Below, one piece after another: positions 8,242 through 16,752 of a stretch of DNA of 64,000 bases. This DNA comes from Pedobacter cryoconitis. GTDB taxonomy: Bacteria; Bacteroidota; Bacteroidia; Sphingobacteriales; Sphingobacteriaceae. A model generated the notes under the pieces. That model ran no database searches. It saw nothing but the letters and a program-made list of their open reading frames with translations, and was not told the origin of the DNA. The DNA lies in NCBI RefSeq assembly GCF_014200605.1, contig NZ_JACHCE010000001.1, positions 868,001-932,000 on the forward strand, written 5' to 3'. Each line of letters starts with the position of its first letter. Position 1 is the first letter of the stretch. Made by a program: the position numbers and the translations under genes.

Positions 8242-8242
8242 T

Positions 8243-9820
8243 ATGGATACCGAAAATCTTAGCCGGACGGTAAAAAGGAATATGTATTCCTGGCACCGTA
8301 TCCTTGGGATTATGACTATTATTCCAGTAATATTCTGGACATGTTCAGGTTTAAGTCATCCTATTATTGCACATTGGTTCAAATTGCAGATTGCACATGA
8401 ATATATTAAACCTGCTCCAGTCAATAAGGAGCAGGTAAAGTTGTCTGTGAACGAAGTTTTAAGTAAAAACGGGATTAACTTATTGAGGAATTTCAGAATC
8501 ATAAATTTCCAGGGAAAGACCTTTTATCAGATAAAAGACAGGAAAAATGAGATGCAGTACTTCTCTGCTGCTGATGGCGTGAAACTGCCTGATGGAGACC
8601 GTTTATACGCAGTGTATTTAAGTCGTTATTTTTTAGGCGACAGTACTTCTAAAGTGAGTTCAATAACACCTGTAAACAGTTTTACTGATGAATACAAATA
8701 TATCAATCGTTTGCTGCCAGTATGGAAAGTGAGTTTTGATAGAAAAGATCAGATGGATGTCTATGTAGAAACTTCACAAAGCAGACTGGCGAACTATAAC
8801 GATACCAACAGGAAAGTCTTTCTTTGGGTATTCAGTAATTTTCATAGTTACGAATTCATTGCAAAGATTACCAATAATACAGCAAGATATACACTGGTAT
8901 TGATACTGGCCTCTATTGTCATCTTTTCTACTTTAAGCGGTTTATTAATTTATGGCTTTTTATGGAAGAAATTCAAGAAGCCGGTCGCAGGACAGAAAGT
9001 TGGCTTTCTAAGAAAGTATCACCGGAGTATCGGATTGCTGACTTCTATCGTTACCCTTACTTTTATGGGGTCCGGAGCTTACCACGCGACCCATAAATTT
9101 ACACCCGATGATAGGATTAACTATGTTTTTGAACCAGAAATCAAGTCTCGTGATCTGGTTATAGCTTCTACAACTCTGCCCGTTCAATGGGATCAGGTGA
9201 GTAATATAGCATTAGCAAGGTTTAATGATAAAACGTATTATCAGGTCTGTCTGGTCAAAAAAGACAATGATAGCTGGAAAAAACAGCAGGTAGCAAAGGC
9301 CGAGACTATGTTTGGTGAAAAAGATAAAAAGGAAAAACCTAATGTAGCTTATTATGATGCAGCTAATGGTCAGCTCCTTCCGGACGGAATTATGGAACAT
9401 AGTTATAGCCTGGTTAAACATTTTGTAGCTCAGGGAGTTGCTGATGGTGAAGCTGCATGTTGTGAAATGATGGCTAACGCAGCAGCTGATGAGTCTGCCC
9501 CGCTGATTATTTCTTCCTCAGGCTATATCACTAAATTTGACAATGATTACGGTTTTGTCAACAAGCGTTTACCGGTAGTGAAAATAGCATTAAGTACACC
9601 ACAGCATCTTACCTATTATGTAGAAACAGCAACAGGCAGGCTTGGTGCCAAAGTTCAGGATTCGGACAGAAGAGAAGGGTTGAGTTTTGCTGTATTTCAC
9701 AAGTTTTTACTGGTAGATTTTGCAGGTAAAAACTTTCGGGATTTTTTGACTGCTTTTTCTGCTTTTGGTGTCCTGGTGGTGAGTGTATTAGGATTAATTA
9801 TCTTCATTAAATCGAAATAG
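8243..9820 (+). CDS. Duplicated PepSY-TM membrane protein
   Basis: 525 residues, made of two similar halves. Half 1 has SWHRILGIMTIIPVIFWTCSG (TM, His18), a periplasmic PepSY-like region, LPVWKVSFD...VYVETSQSRL, FSNFHSYEF (His201) and a TM at about 217-240. Half 2 repeats this: KYHRSIGLLTSIVTLTFMGSG (His260), RLPVVKIAL...YYVETATGRL, FAVFHKFLL (His486) and a final TM (about 503-523). The paired His residues near membrane faces resemble haem-ligating histidines of PepSY-TM proteins associated with siderophore or ferric reduction. An insertion in half 2 holds CCEMM (406-410). It is the third gene of the lipoprotein-sco-PepSY operon. Confidence 0.8.
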   Translation: MDTENLSRTVKRNMYSWHRILGIMTIIPVIFWTCSGLSHPIIAHWFKLQIAHEYIKPAPVNKEQVKLSVNEVLSKNGINLLRNFRIINFQGKTFYQIKDRKNEMQYFSAADGVKLPDGDRLYAVYLSRYFLGDSTSKVSSITPVNSFTDEYKYINRLLPVWKVSFDRKDQMDVYVETSQSRLANYNDTNRKVFLWVFSNFHSYEFIAKITNNTARYTLVLILASIVIFSTLSGLLIYGFLWKKFKKPVAGQKVGFLRKYHRSIGLLTSIVTLTFMGSGAYHATHKFTPDDRINYVFEPEIKSRDLVIASTTLPVQWDQVSNIALARFNDKTYYQVCLVKKDNDSWKKQQVAKAETMFGEKDKKEKPNVAYYDAANGQLLPDGIMEHSYSLVKHFVAQGVADGEAACCEMMANAAADESAPLIISSSGYITKFDNDYGFVNKRLPVVKIALSTPQHLTYYVETATGRLGAKVQDSDRREGLSFAVFHKFLLVDFAGKNFRDFLTAFSAFGVLVVSVLGLIIFIKSK

Positions 9821-9857
9821 AGAAAACAAATTAATTTAATAATCGTTTTAAATGGGT

Positions 9858-9889
9858 AGCTGTTTAAACTTATATAAGTTTAAACAGCT
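9858..9889. terminator. Perfect palindromic terminator after the PepSY gene
   Basis: AGCTGTTTAAACTTAT is followed by its exact reverse complement (32 bases in all) and by TTTTCAAAT. It lies 38 bases after the PepSY gene and just before the superoxide dismutase gene. Confidence 0.75.
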
Positions 9890-9913
9890 TTTCAAATAAC
9901 CCAATTGATTAAG

Positions 9914-10585
9914 ATGAAATTATTTAAGAGCTTTTTCCCTATTGTTCTGCTATTGGCAGGAACACAGACGCTTAGCGCGCAATTTAAGCTTGCGCCTTTA
10001 CCATATGCATACAATGCACTTGAGCCTGCTATAGACAAGCAGACTATGGAAATTCATTATACTAAACATCACCAGGGTTATGTCACTAATTTAAATGCAG
10101 CCGTAAAGGGTACAACAGCAGAAGGCAAAAGTCTTGCACAGATTCTTGCTGTAGCTTCAACTTATCCTGCTGCTATCCGTAACAATGCCGGTGGACATTA
10201 TAACCATTCCTTATTCTGGCAGATTATGGCTCCAAAACCAAAACCTGCTTCTCCTGCTTTTTTAAAAGAAATTGATGCAAACTTTGGTTCGATGGAGAAA
10301 TTTAAGGCTGCTTTTGCAGATAGCGCAGCTAAACGTTTCGGATCTGGCTGGGCATGGTTAATTGTACAGAATGGTAAACTCAAAATTACAACTACTGCAA
10401 ACCAGGATAATCCATTAATGGATATTGCAGTAGAAAAGGGCCGTCCAATTTTAGCCCTTGACGTTTGGGAACATGCCTATTATTTGAAATATCAAAATAA
10501 ACGTGCAGATTATATCACCGCGTGGTGGACAGTCGTGAACTGGCCTGAAGTTGAACGCAGATATGACGAAGTTGTAAAAAAATAA
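9914..10585 (+). CDS. Exported Mn-type superoxide dismutase
   Basis: 223 residues. The ATG at 9914 is used; a TTG 9 bases upstream would also be in frame. A signal peptide ([16 protein letters not shown]...LSAQ) precedes a full Fe/Mn SOD. Metal ligands: His48 ([13 protein letters not shown]), His98 ([12 protein letters not shown]), Asp183 and His187 (LDVWEHAYY). [12 protein letters not shown] and TANQDNPLM follow the Mn form rather than the Fe form (NAAQVWNHTFYW type). It removes superoxide outside the cytoplasm. Most bacterial Fe/Mn SODs are cytosolic, so the signal peptide is notable; it follows genes for other periplasmic redox proteins. Confidence 0.9.
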   Translation: MKLFKSFFPIVLLLAGTQTLSAQFKLAPLPYAYNALEPAIDKQTMEIHYTKHHQGYVTNLNAAVKGTTAEGKSLAQILAVASTYPAAIRNNAGGHYNHSLFWQIMAPKPKPASPAFLKEIDANFGSMEKFKAAFADSAAKRFGSGWAWLIVQNGKLKITTTANQDNPLMDIAVEKGRPILALDVWEHAYYLKYQNKRADYITAWWTVVNWPEVERRYDEVVKK

Positions 10586-10595
10586 TCACCTGATC

Positions 10596-10620
10596 AAAGC
10601 TGTCCCCCGGGGATGGCTTT
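10596..10620 (+). terminator. Terminator after the superoxide dismutase gene
   Basis: AAAGCTGTCCCC and GGGGATGGCTTT pair over 12 positions with two G-U pairs, followed by TATTTTAT. An ATG (10613) lies inside the right arm in frame with the next gene, but a start inside a terminator stem is unlikely; this supports the ATG at 10640 for that gene. Confidence 0.65.
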
Positions 10621-10639
10621 TATTTTATCCAAGAATATT

Positions 10640-12364
10640 ATGGCAAAAACAGTAGCAGCGAAATTGGTAGAAATACTGATTCAGGCAGGAGTTAAACATG
10701 TACATGGTTTAGTAGGCGATTCGCTGAACGGAATTGTAGATGAAATACGTAATTCTAAAGAAATAAAATGGATCCATTACAGGCACGAAGAGGCTGCTGC
10801 ATTTGCTGCGGGCGCTGAGGCGCAGCTAACAGGCAGATTAGCTGTGTGCGCAGGTAGTTGCGGGCCTGGTAATATGCATTTAATCAATGGATTGTATGAT
10901 GCACATAAAAGTAATGCGCCTGTTCTGGCTATTGCAGCGCATATTCCAAGTGAACAGGTAGGTACCTCGTATTTCCAGGAGACCCGTCCTGAATCTTTAT
11001 TCCGTGAATGCAGTTATTATTGCGAAACGATAGCTTCTGCAAGACAAATGCCCAGGGTATTGCAAATTGCTATGCAGCATGCCATAGGTCAGAATGGGGT
11101 AGCGGTTATCAGTTTATCCGGTGATGTTGCCATGGAAAAAATGGAGAATGAGGAACTGGAACATCCATTGTTTGTCAGCCGTCCTGCTATCCGTCCTTCT
11201 GATGGGGAATTACAGAAACTGGCGCAATTGGTAAATGAAGCTAAAAAAATTACACTGTTATGCGGTGCGGGCTGCAGAGACGCACATGATGAGTTGCTGG
11301 CCCTTGCCGGCAAAATCAAATCGCCAATAGTTCATGCGCTGAGAGGTAAAGAACATGTGCAGTATGACAATCCATTTGATGTGGGAATGACCGGGCTGAT
11401 TGGTCTTTCTTCTGGTTATCATGCCGTAGAAGAAAGTGATTTACTGGTGATGCTGGGAACTGATTTCCCTTATAAAGAGTGGTATCCTTCCAAGGCTAAA
11501 ATTGTACAGATAGATATCAGACCAGAAAGATTAGGGCGCAGATGTAAACTAAATCTTGGTTTAACAGGCGATGTGAAGGAAACTGTGAAATCGCTGCTTC
11601 CTTTCCTGGAGGAAGTTCAGGATGCTTCATTCTTAGAAAAATGTCAGGAACGTTATCAGGACAACAGGAAAAACCTGCTTGGTCATGCACAGCCAGTTTC
11701 CGGTAAACCTATACATCCTGAATATCTGACCAGAATATTAAGTGAACAAGCTGCAGATGATGCTATATTTACCGCCGATGTAGGTACGCCTACTGTATGG
11801 GCAGCACGTTATGTAGATATGAAAAAGGGCAGAAAGTTAATTGGTTCTTTTAATCATGGCTCTATGGCCAGTGCAATGCCACAGGCGATAGGGGCGCAAT
11901 TTGCTTTCCCTGAAAAGCAGGTTATCTCGCTATCCGGGGATGGTGGTTTTGCGATGCTGATGGGTGATATTTTAACAATCTTTCAGTATAATCTGCCCGT
12001 AAAAATTATTGTATACAATAACAGTTCACTGGGGTTTGTAGCTATGGAAATGAAGGTGATTGGAATGCCTCCTTTTGGAACAGACCTTAAGAACCCTGAT
12101 TTTGCGAAAATGGCACAGGCTATTGGGATAAGAGGGATCAGGGTAGAAGAATCAGATGGGGTAGAAGCTGCAATTGCGGCTGCCTTAGCGCATCCCGGAC
12201 CAGTATTGGTAGATGTTGTAGTTAATCAGGCAGAACTGTCAATGCCACCTAAAATAGACTTTGAACAGGCTAAAGGATTTGGTATCTATATGCTGAAACA
12301 AACTTTAAAAGGAGATGGAAAAGAAGTCTGGGATACCATCAGTTCAAATTTTTTGAGTAAATAG
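10640..12364 (+). CDS. poxB: Pyruvate oxidase / quinone-linked pyruvate dehydrogenase (PoxB type)
   Basis: 574 residues from the preferred ATG (PoxB is about 572). ThDP-dependent enzyme: N-terminal PYR domain with GLVGDSLNGIVDEI and catalytic Glu50 (RHEEAAAFAAG), a middle FAD/NAD-like domain, and a C-terminal PP domain with the ThDP/Mg motif GDGGFAMLMGD (433-443) ending in YNN (459-461). PoxB oxidatively decarboxylates pyruvate to acetate and passes electrons to quinone. The VGDSLNGIVD start and VGTSYFQETRPESLFRECS-like segment are characteristic. Related ThDP enzymes such as acetolactate synthase are less likely. It is followed after 5 bases by a 2-hydroxyacid dehydrogenase, likely co-transcribed. 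Confidence 0.87.
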   Translation: MAKTVAAKLVEILIQAGVKHVHGLVGDSLNGIVDEIRNSKEIKWIHYRHEEAAAFAAGAEAQLTGRLAVCAGSCGPGNMHLINGLYDAHKSNAPVLAIAAHIPSEQVGTSYFQETRPESLFRECSYYCETIASARQMPRVLQIAMQHAIGQNGVAVISLSGDVAMEKMENEELEHPLFVSRPAIRPSDGELQKLAQLVNEAKKITLLCGAGCRDAHDELLALAGKIKSPIVHALRGKEHVQYDNPFDVGMTGLIGLSSGYHAVEESDLLVMLGTDFPYKEWYPSKAKIVQIDIRPERLGRRCKLNLGLTGDVKETVKSLLPFLEEVQDASFLEKCQERYQDNRKNLLGHAQPVSGKPIHPEYLTRILSEQAADDAIFTADVGTPTVWAARYVDMKKGRKLIGSFNHGSMASAMPQAIGAQFAFPEKQVISLSGDGGFAMLMGDILTIFQYNLPVKIIVYNNSSLGFVAMEMKVIGMPPFGTDLKNPDFAKMAQAIGIRGIRVEESDGVEAAIAAALAHPGPVLVDVVVNQAELSMPPKIDFEQAKGFGIYMLKQTLKGDGKEVWDTISSNFLSK

Positions 12365-12369
12365 CGCCC

Positions 12370-13347
12370 ATGAATGTATTTATAACCAGAATAATTCCCG
12401 AATCAGGTTTGCGTTTACTTGAAGAGGCGGGGCTGCAAGTTAAGCAGTGGTCGCAAAAAAGAAAAATGACCAGGGAAGAGTTGATTGCAGAATGCTCTGG
12501 TGCAGATGCGCTGCTTAGTGCTGGTCAGCAATTAGACCGGGAGTTTTTAGAAGCGAGCAGTCATTTAAAAGTGATTGCGCTGCATTCTGTAGGCTATGAT
12601 AATGTGGATATTGAAACAGCAACCCGGCTTAAAATTCCAGTAGGTAACACGCCTGGGGTATTGAGCGGGGCTACTGCTGATACTGCTTTCTTGCTGATGA
12701 TGGCAGCGGCCAGGAATGCTTTTCATATGCACCGGACCATTATTAACGGGGAATGGGGCTTTTTTGAGCCGACAGCTAATTTAGGTAAAGAATTAAATGG
12801 CTGTACACTCGGCGTTTTTGGATTGGGTAAAATAGGGACTGAAATGGCTAAACGCTGTGCTGGTGCTTTTGGCATGAAGATCATTTACCATAACCGCAGT
12901 AGAAACGAAGAGGCGGAGAACTTGCTGGATGCAACCTATGTTTCTTTTGAAGATTTGCTGAAACAGAGTGATGTTCTTACAGTACATACTGCTTTAACCC
13001 CTCAGACCGAAGGAAAGTTCGACCTCGGTGTATTTAAACAGATGAAATCAGGTTCGATTTTCATCAATACAGCGAGGGGACCGATACATAATGAGCATGA
13101 TCTGATTGAGGCACTTGAAAGTAAAATCATTTGGGGAGCCGGTCTGGATGTTACAAATCCTGAGCCTATGCAGGCTGATAACAAATTATTAATGATGCCT
13201 AATGTAGCGGTCTTACCTCATATTGGGTCTGCTACAGAAGGTACAAGAAATGCAATGGCAAGACTGGCTGCAGAAAATATTATTGCAGTTTTAAAAGGAG
13301 AGAAGCCACCATTTTTAGTTAATCCTGAAGTTTACATAGGGCTTTAA
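12370..13347 (+). CDS. D-2-hydroxyacid dehydrogenase (glyoxylate/hydroxypyruvate reductase-like)
   Basis: 325 residues. NAD(P)-binding motif GLGKIG (151-156) and the catalytic set Arg236 (NTARGPI), Glu265 (NPEPM) and His284 (LPHIGSAT) of the D-2-hydroxyacid dehydrogenase family, which reduces 2-oxoacids to D-2-hydroxyacids. The HSVGYDNVDIETATRL segment and NTPGVLSGATADTAFLLM are typical of the glyoxylate/gluconate reductase group. Exact substrate cannot be read from sequence. It overlaps the convergent cbpM gene by 4 bases at the 3' end, and no terminator lies between. Confidence 0.87.
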   Translation: MNVFITRIIPESGLRLLEEAGLQVKQWSQKRKMTREELIAECSGADALLSAGQQLDREFLEASSHLKVIALHSVGYDNVDIETATRLKIPVGNTPGVLSGATADTAFLLMMAAARNAFHMHRTIINGEWGFFEPTANLGKELNGCTLGVFGLGKIGTEMAKRCAGAFGMKIIYHNRSRNEEAENLLDATYVSFEDLLKQSDVLTVHTALTPQTEGKFDLGVFKQMKSGSIFINTARGPIHNEHDLIEALESKIIWGAGLDVTNPEPMQADNKLLMMPNVAVLPHIGSATEGTRNAMARLAAENIIAVLKGEKPPFLVNPEVYIGL

Positions 13348-13637
13348 TGGCCTTCATGTACATGGATATGAGTTCTTAAAATCTCAATTTCATGCTGCAT
13401 ATGCCGGACTTTTTGCAAGAGATTAACAATTGCTTCAATGCCAGCGACATTGATCTCCAGATCATAGTGGAAATGGATAAAACGATCCATTTCCATTAAT
13501 TGTTCAAAATGTATGAATTTGTCTCCGTCAATTATGGTTAACGTAAGTAATCCCGACTCTTCAAGTTCATGAATAAAAGAAGGGTCTATAGCATAATTAA
13601 TACAGTAATCTCTTATAGTTATTAATTCGGTTTCCAT
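13344..13637 (-). CDS. cbpM: Chaperone modulator CbpM
   Basis: 97 residues of the MerR-like CbpM type: a small helical domain (ITIRDYCINYAIDPSFIHELEE), ... then a C-terminal coiled coil (VNLLQKVRHMQHEIEILR) ending in a His-rich tail (HIHVHEGH). CbpM binds the J-domain of CbpA and inhibits it. The gene follows cbpA after 19 bases in the same operon, which is the usual arrangement. Its stop overlaps that of the convergent dehydrogenase gene. Confidence 0.88.
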   Translation of the reverse strand: METELITIRDYCINYAIDPSFIHELEESGLLTLTIIDGDKFIHFEQLMEMDRFIHFHYDLEINVAGIEAIVNLLQKVRHMQHEIEILRTHIHVHEGH

Positions 13638-13656
13638 AGGATAATGAATTAGTCTA

Positions 13657-14571
13657 TTACATGGATAGTTCCTGTAGTTGTTTGAAAAGCTCTGTTTGCT
13701 TCTCAGTAAGGTTTACAGGTATATTAACGGTATAAGTTATAAAAAGATTTCCAGATTCTCCATCTTTCTTGTAAACAGGAAAACCTTTGCCTTTCAATCT
13801 TATTTTTGTTCCATTTTGTGTGCCGGCAGGTACTTTCAGTTTTACTTTACCATTTAAGGTATCTATCATAGCTTCTCCGCCAAGAATAGCTGTATAAAGG
13901 TCTATTTCCTTAATCAGGTAAAGATCGTCACCGATTCTTTTAAATACTGCATCATCTGCAATCGTAATGGTGATAAAAAGATCTCCGGCCGGACCGCCAT
14001 TTACACCCTCACTGCCTTGTCCTTTAAGTTTAATTACCTGGCCGTTTGAAATACCTGCAGGAATTGTTATCCTCAGATTTTTGCCATTAACAGTTATGGT
14101 TGGTTTATGTGTTTCTGCAGCTTCTCTGAAAGAGATTTTTAATTCAGCCTGTAAATCCTGACCTTTAAATCTGGCGTTGCTTCTTTGCTGTCTGCCGCCG
14201 CCACCGAACATAGATTCAAAGAAATCAGAGAAATCTCCTCCCCCAAAATCAGCTGCGCCTCCACCAAATCCTCCGCCGAAACCACCCGAACTGCCTCTTC
14301 GGCCACCGCCAAAAGGATTTCCTCCTTGCTGTTGTGCCTGATCTGCATGTTTCCAGTTTTCACCGTATTCATCGTATTTTTTGCGTTTGTCAGGATCACT
14401 CAAAGCTTCGTTCGCTTCATTGATTTGCTGAAACAGTTTATTCGCTTCCTTGTCTTTAGGATTTAAATCGGGATGATATTTACGTGCAAGTTTCCTGTAT
14501 GCTTTCTTTATCTCTTCCTGCGTTGCCTTCTTATCCACGCCAAGGACTTTGTAGTAATCAATGTATGCCAT
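13657..14571 (-). CDS. cbpA: DnaJ-like co-chaperone CbpA
   Basis: 304 residues. J-domain 1-70 with HPD at 33-35, a Gly/Phe-rich linker (about 80-130), then two DnaJ C-terminal beta domains with no Cys-rich zinc-finger region, so this is CbpA (type II) rather than DnaJ. It stimulates DnaK ATPase and holds unfolded protein. The partner inhibitor CbpM is encoded directly downstream. A TAAATTTG element at 14592-14599 precedes it. Confidence 0.93.
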   Translation of the reverse strand: MAYIDYYKVLGVDKKATQEEIKKAYRKLARKYHPDLNPKDKEANKLFQQINEANEALSDPDKRKKYDEYGENWKHADQAQQQGGNPFGGGRRGSSGGFGGGFGGGAADFGGGDFSDFFESMFGGGGRQQRSNARFKGQDLQAELKISFREAAETHKPTITVNGKNLRITIPAGISNGQVIKLKGQGSEGVNGGPAGDLFITITIADDAVFKRIGDDLYLIKEIDLYTAILGGEAMIDTLNGKVKLKVPAGTQNGTKIRLKGKGFPVYKKDGESGNLFITYTVNIPVNLTEKQTELFKQLQELSM

Positions 14572-14591
14572 AATAAAAAGATATCAATAGA

Positions 14592-14599
14592 CAAATTTA
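14592..14599 (-). promoter_or_regulatory. -7 element for cbpAM (TAAATTTG)
   Basis: On the minus strand TAAATTTG fits TAnnTTTG, 20 bases before the cbpA start. -33 box not evident. Confidence 0.45.
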
Positions 14600-14723
14600 A
14601 GGTTTATATAGCTAATAATGCGGAATTGATTTTGAATAACATTTATCATAAATCATGTTACCAGTTTTAACAGCTCGATAATTATTCATAAATTGCTTTA
14701 AAATTACTTAAATCAATATTTAT

Positions 14724-15554
14724 ATGAAAAAAATTCTATTATTATGTTGCACTTTATTTGTGTATTCCTTAAATTCATTTGCTCAAATGGATACGATCTA
14801 TTCTAATAATCAAAAAATAGCTTGTAGCGTTAAAGAAGTGACAGAAGAGGGGGTTAAATTCAGTCATCCTAATGAAGATCTGGTTAATTCGGTATACAAG
14901 AATAGTGTACAAAAAATAGTTTTTAAAAGTGGCCGTGTACAGGTTTTTACAGAAGCTTCTTCCTTTAAAGCTGTAACTGATGTCCGCGAGTTTGATAACG
15001 TAACGGTTACTGCTGTTGAAAGTGAAGTCAAAGGACTTTATAAGATTGGTGATGTAAGTTCTAAAGCTAAAGGAACAACAGGATTTTCTAACCAGGAGCG
15101 CGTAAAAGACCGTGCTTACCGTAAACTTAAAATACAAGCGGCAATGATGGGTGCGAATATCGTTTACCTGACTAATCAACGTACAGAAGGAAATAAAGCA
15201 GGTGGTTATTTTCAGGCTGGTTCAACTGCAGAAACAAACCTTACTGGTGTTTCTTATAGTAATGTTGTTCCTTCTTTGGCTGATTTTAAAAAACTGGTGA
15301 ATGGACGTACTGATTTTGCTACTATAAATGAGTACAGACTGGGCGGCAGTTCCAGTGACTATAGCTTAAAAGAACTGACTAAGAATTTTTTTATCGCTAA
15401 TATTCGTAATGATAACGGGATTATTACAATTGAAGGAGAACTGGAAGGATTAACAGATTTCAATCAGTTCAGACTGGTTGGAGTGAGTACAGACCATTTC
15501 AACATATTTTATCGTGATAAAAGCACGGTATACAACATAAGCGTCAAGTTTTAA
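14724..15554 (+). CDS. Secreted hypothetical protein
   Basis: 276 residues with a signal peptide (cut near ...LNSFAQ, residue 21). The N-terminal part (DTIYSNNQKIACSVKEV, then VYKNSVQKIVFKSGRVQVF) resembles short beta-domains found at the start of many Bacteroidota periplasmic proteins. Residues about 95-160 contain an RAYRKLKIQAAMMGANIVYL segment, similar to the YbjQ/DUF4156-like pattern in which helix and strand are followed by a polar loop. I cannot name a family with confidence. It is monocistronic and lies between cbpA (divergent) and a LacI-type regulator in the same direction. Confidence 0.7.
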   Translation: MKKILLLCCTLFVYSLNSFAQMDTIYSNNQKIACSVKEVTEEGVKFSHPNEDLVNSVYKNSVQKIVFKSGRVQVFTEASSFKAVTDVREFDNVTVTAVESEVKGLYKIGDVSSKAKGTTGFSNQERVKDRAYRKLKIQAAMMGANIVYLTNQRTEGNKAGGYFQAGSTAETNLTGVSYSNVVPSLADFKKLVNGRTDFATINEYRLGGSSSDYSLKELTKNFFIANIRNDNGIITIEGELEGLTDFNQFRLVGVSTDHFNIFYRDKSTVYNISVKF

Positions 15555-15651
15555 CTTGATGCAATGAAATAAAATATCGGGGAGACTGTTGAGACTGTTT
15601 CATTAATAGTTTTTATTTTTCTAGCTTGGTCATCTAAACATAAGAAATAAA

Positions 15652-16665
15652 ATGAAACCCCTCTCTATAAAGGATATCGCAAAGAAGGCTAATGTATCTA
15701 TTACTACTGTCTCTTTCATATTGAATGGTAAAGCAGAGAAAATGCGGATCAGCCAGGACATGATTGCAAAGGTCGAGGCCATTATTAAAGAAGTAGGCTT
15801 CAAACCCAACCAGGTTGCAAGAAGTCTGCGCACAGGAAATACCAATACAATCGGATTGATTGTAGAGGATATTTCAAATCCGTTTTTTGCTGCCATAGCA
15901 AGACTGATTGAAGATAAAGCTTACAAACATGGTTATAAGATTATTTATTCCAGCACAGAAAATAATCTGGAAAAGGCGAAAGGTCTGATCAAGATGTTTA
16001 AGTCAAGACAGGTAGATGGTTATATCATTGCCCCAATGGTAGGAATGGAAGAAGATATTCGTGAATTGCTGTCTGACCGTACACCGGTAGTCGTATTTGA
16101 CCGCCATTTACCCGGACTTGAAGTTAGCAGTGTTTTAGTAGATAATATTAAAGGTACTTATATGGCTACTGATTCTTTAATCCATAAAGGAATGAAGAAT
16201 ATTGCATTTGTGACCGTTGATGTTGATGTCGAGCAGATCAAAGACCGTTATAAAGGCTATGAGCAGGCGCTGAAAGCAAATAAAATTAAAATTAATAAAA
16301 AGCTTTGCAAGCTCATCTCATTTAGCAATACTGCGGATGAAACAACAGCAGAGCTCACTAAGTTCTTTACTGAAAATCCAGAAATTGATGCGGTGCTTTT
16401 TGCAACAAATTACCTCGCAGTAAGAGGATTGTTCAGCTTTAGAGAAATGAACAAGCAATTGAATGCAGAATTTAAAGTAATTGCTTATGATGACCATGAT
16501 ATTTTTAAACTGCATTCTCCAACTATCAGTGCTGTAGATCAGCCGATAGAGGAAATCGCAGAAAACGTGATTAATTTTGTATTAAAAGAGCTGGCAGTTG
16601 CCGGATCTTTTGAAAAAAAGGAATTGAATAACGTGGTACTGGCATCAAGACTGATCGAAAGATAG
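15652..16665 (+). CDS. LacI-family transcriptional regulator
   Basis: 337 residues. N-terminal LacI HTH (SIKDIAKKANVSITTVSFIL, about 5-24) and hinge (NQVARSLRTGNTNTIGLI), then a periplasmic-binding-like effector domain to the end. The sugar is unknown. The neighbouring convergent gene is a phospho-sugar mutase, and no transporter or glycosidase lies adjacent, so target genes are probably elsewhere or the gene is autoregulated. Confidence 0.92.
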   Translation: MKPLSIKDIAKKANVSITTVSFILNGKAEKMRISQDMIAKVEAIIKEVGFKPNQVARSLRTGNTNTIGLIVEDISNPFFAAIARLIEDKAYKHGYKIIYSSTENNLEKAKGLIKMFKSRQVDGYIIAPMVGMEEDIRELLSDRTPVVVFDRHLPGLEVSSVLVDNIKGTYMATDSLIHKGMKNIAFVTVDVDVEQIKDRYKGYEQALKANKIKINKKLCKLISFSNTADETTAELTKFFTENPEIDAVLFATNYLAVRGLFSFREMNKQLNAEFKVIAYDDHDIFKLHSPTISAVDQPIEEIAENVINFVLKELAVAGSFEKKELNNVVLASRLIER

Positions 16666-16692
16666 CAGAAGCTTCCTGTATCAGAATAGCTA

Positions 16693-16730
16693 TAAAAAAA
16701 CCGGATGATCAAAAGATCTTCCGGTTTTTT
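16693..16730. terminator. Bidirectional terminator between lacI-type and phospho-sugar mutase genes
   Basis: AAAAAACCGGATGATC and GATCTTCCGGTTTTTT pair with one mismatch around a 4-base loop AAAA, with A and T tracts on both sides. It lies between convergent stop codons. Confidence 0.85.
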
Positions 16731-16752
16731 TATACTGGTTAACAAGACTCGT

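Noticed and set aside
10613..10640. Earlier ATG for the PoxB-like gene
   Set aside because: It lies inside the right arm of the SOD terminator, and the extra nine residues are absent from the family.
14473..14670. 65-codon plus-strand open frame
   Set aside because: It overlaps cbpA antisense and the promoter region; composition is not protein-like.
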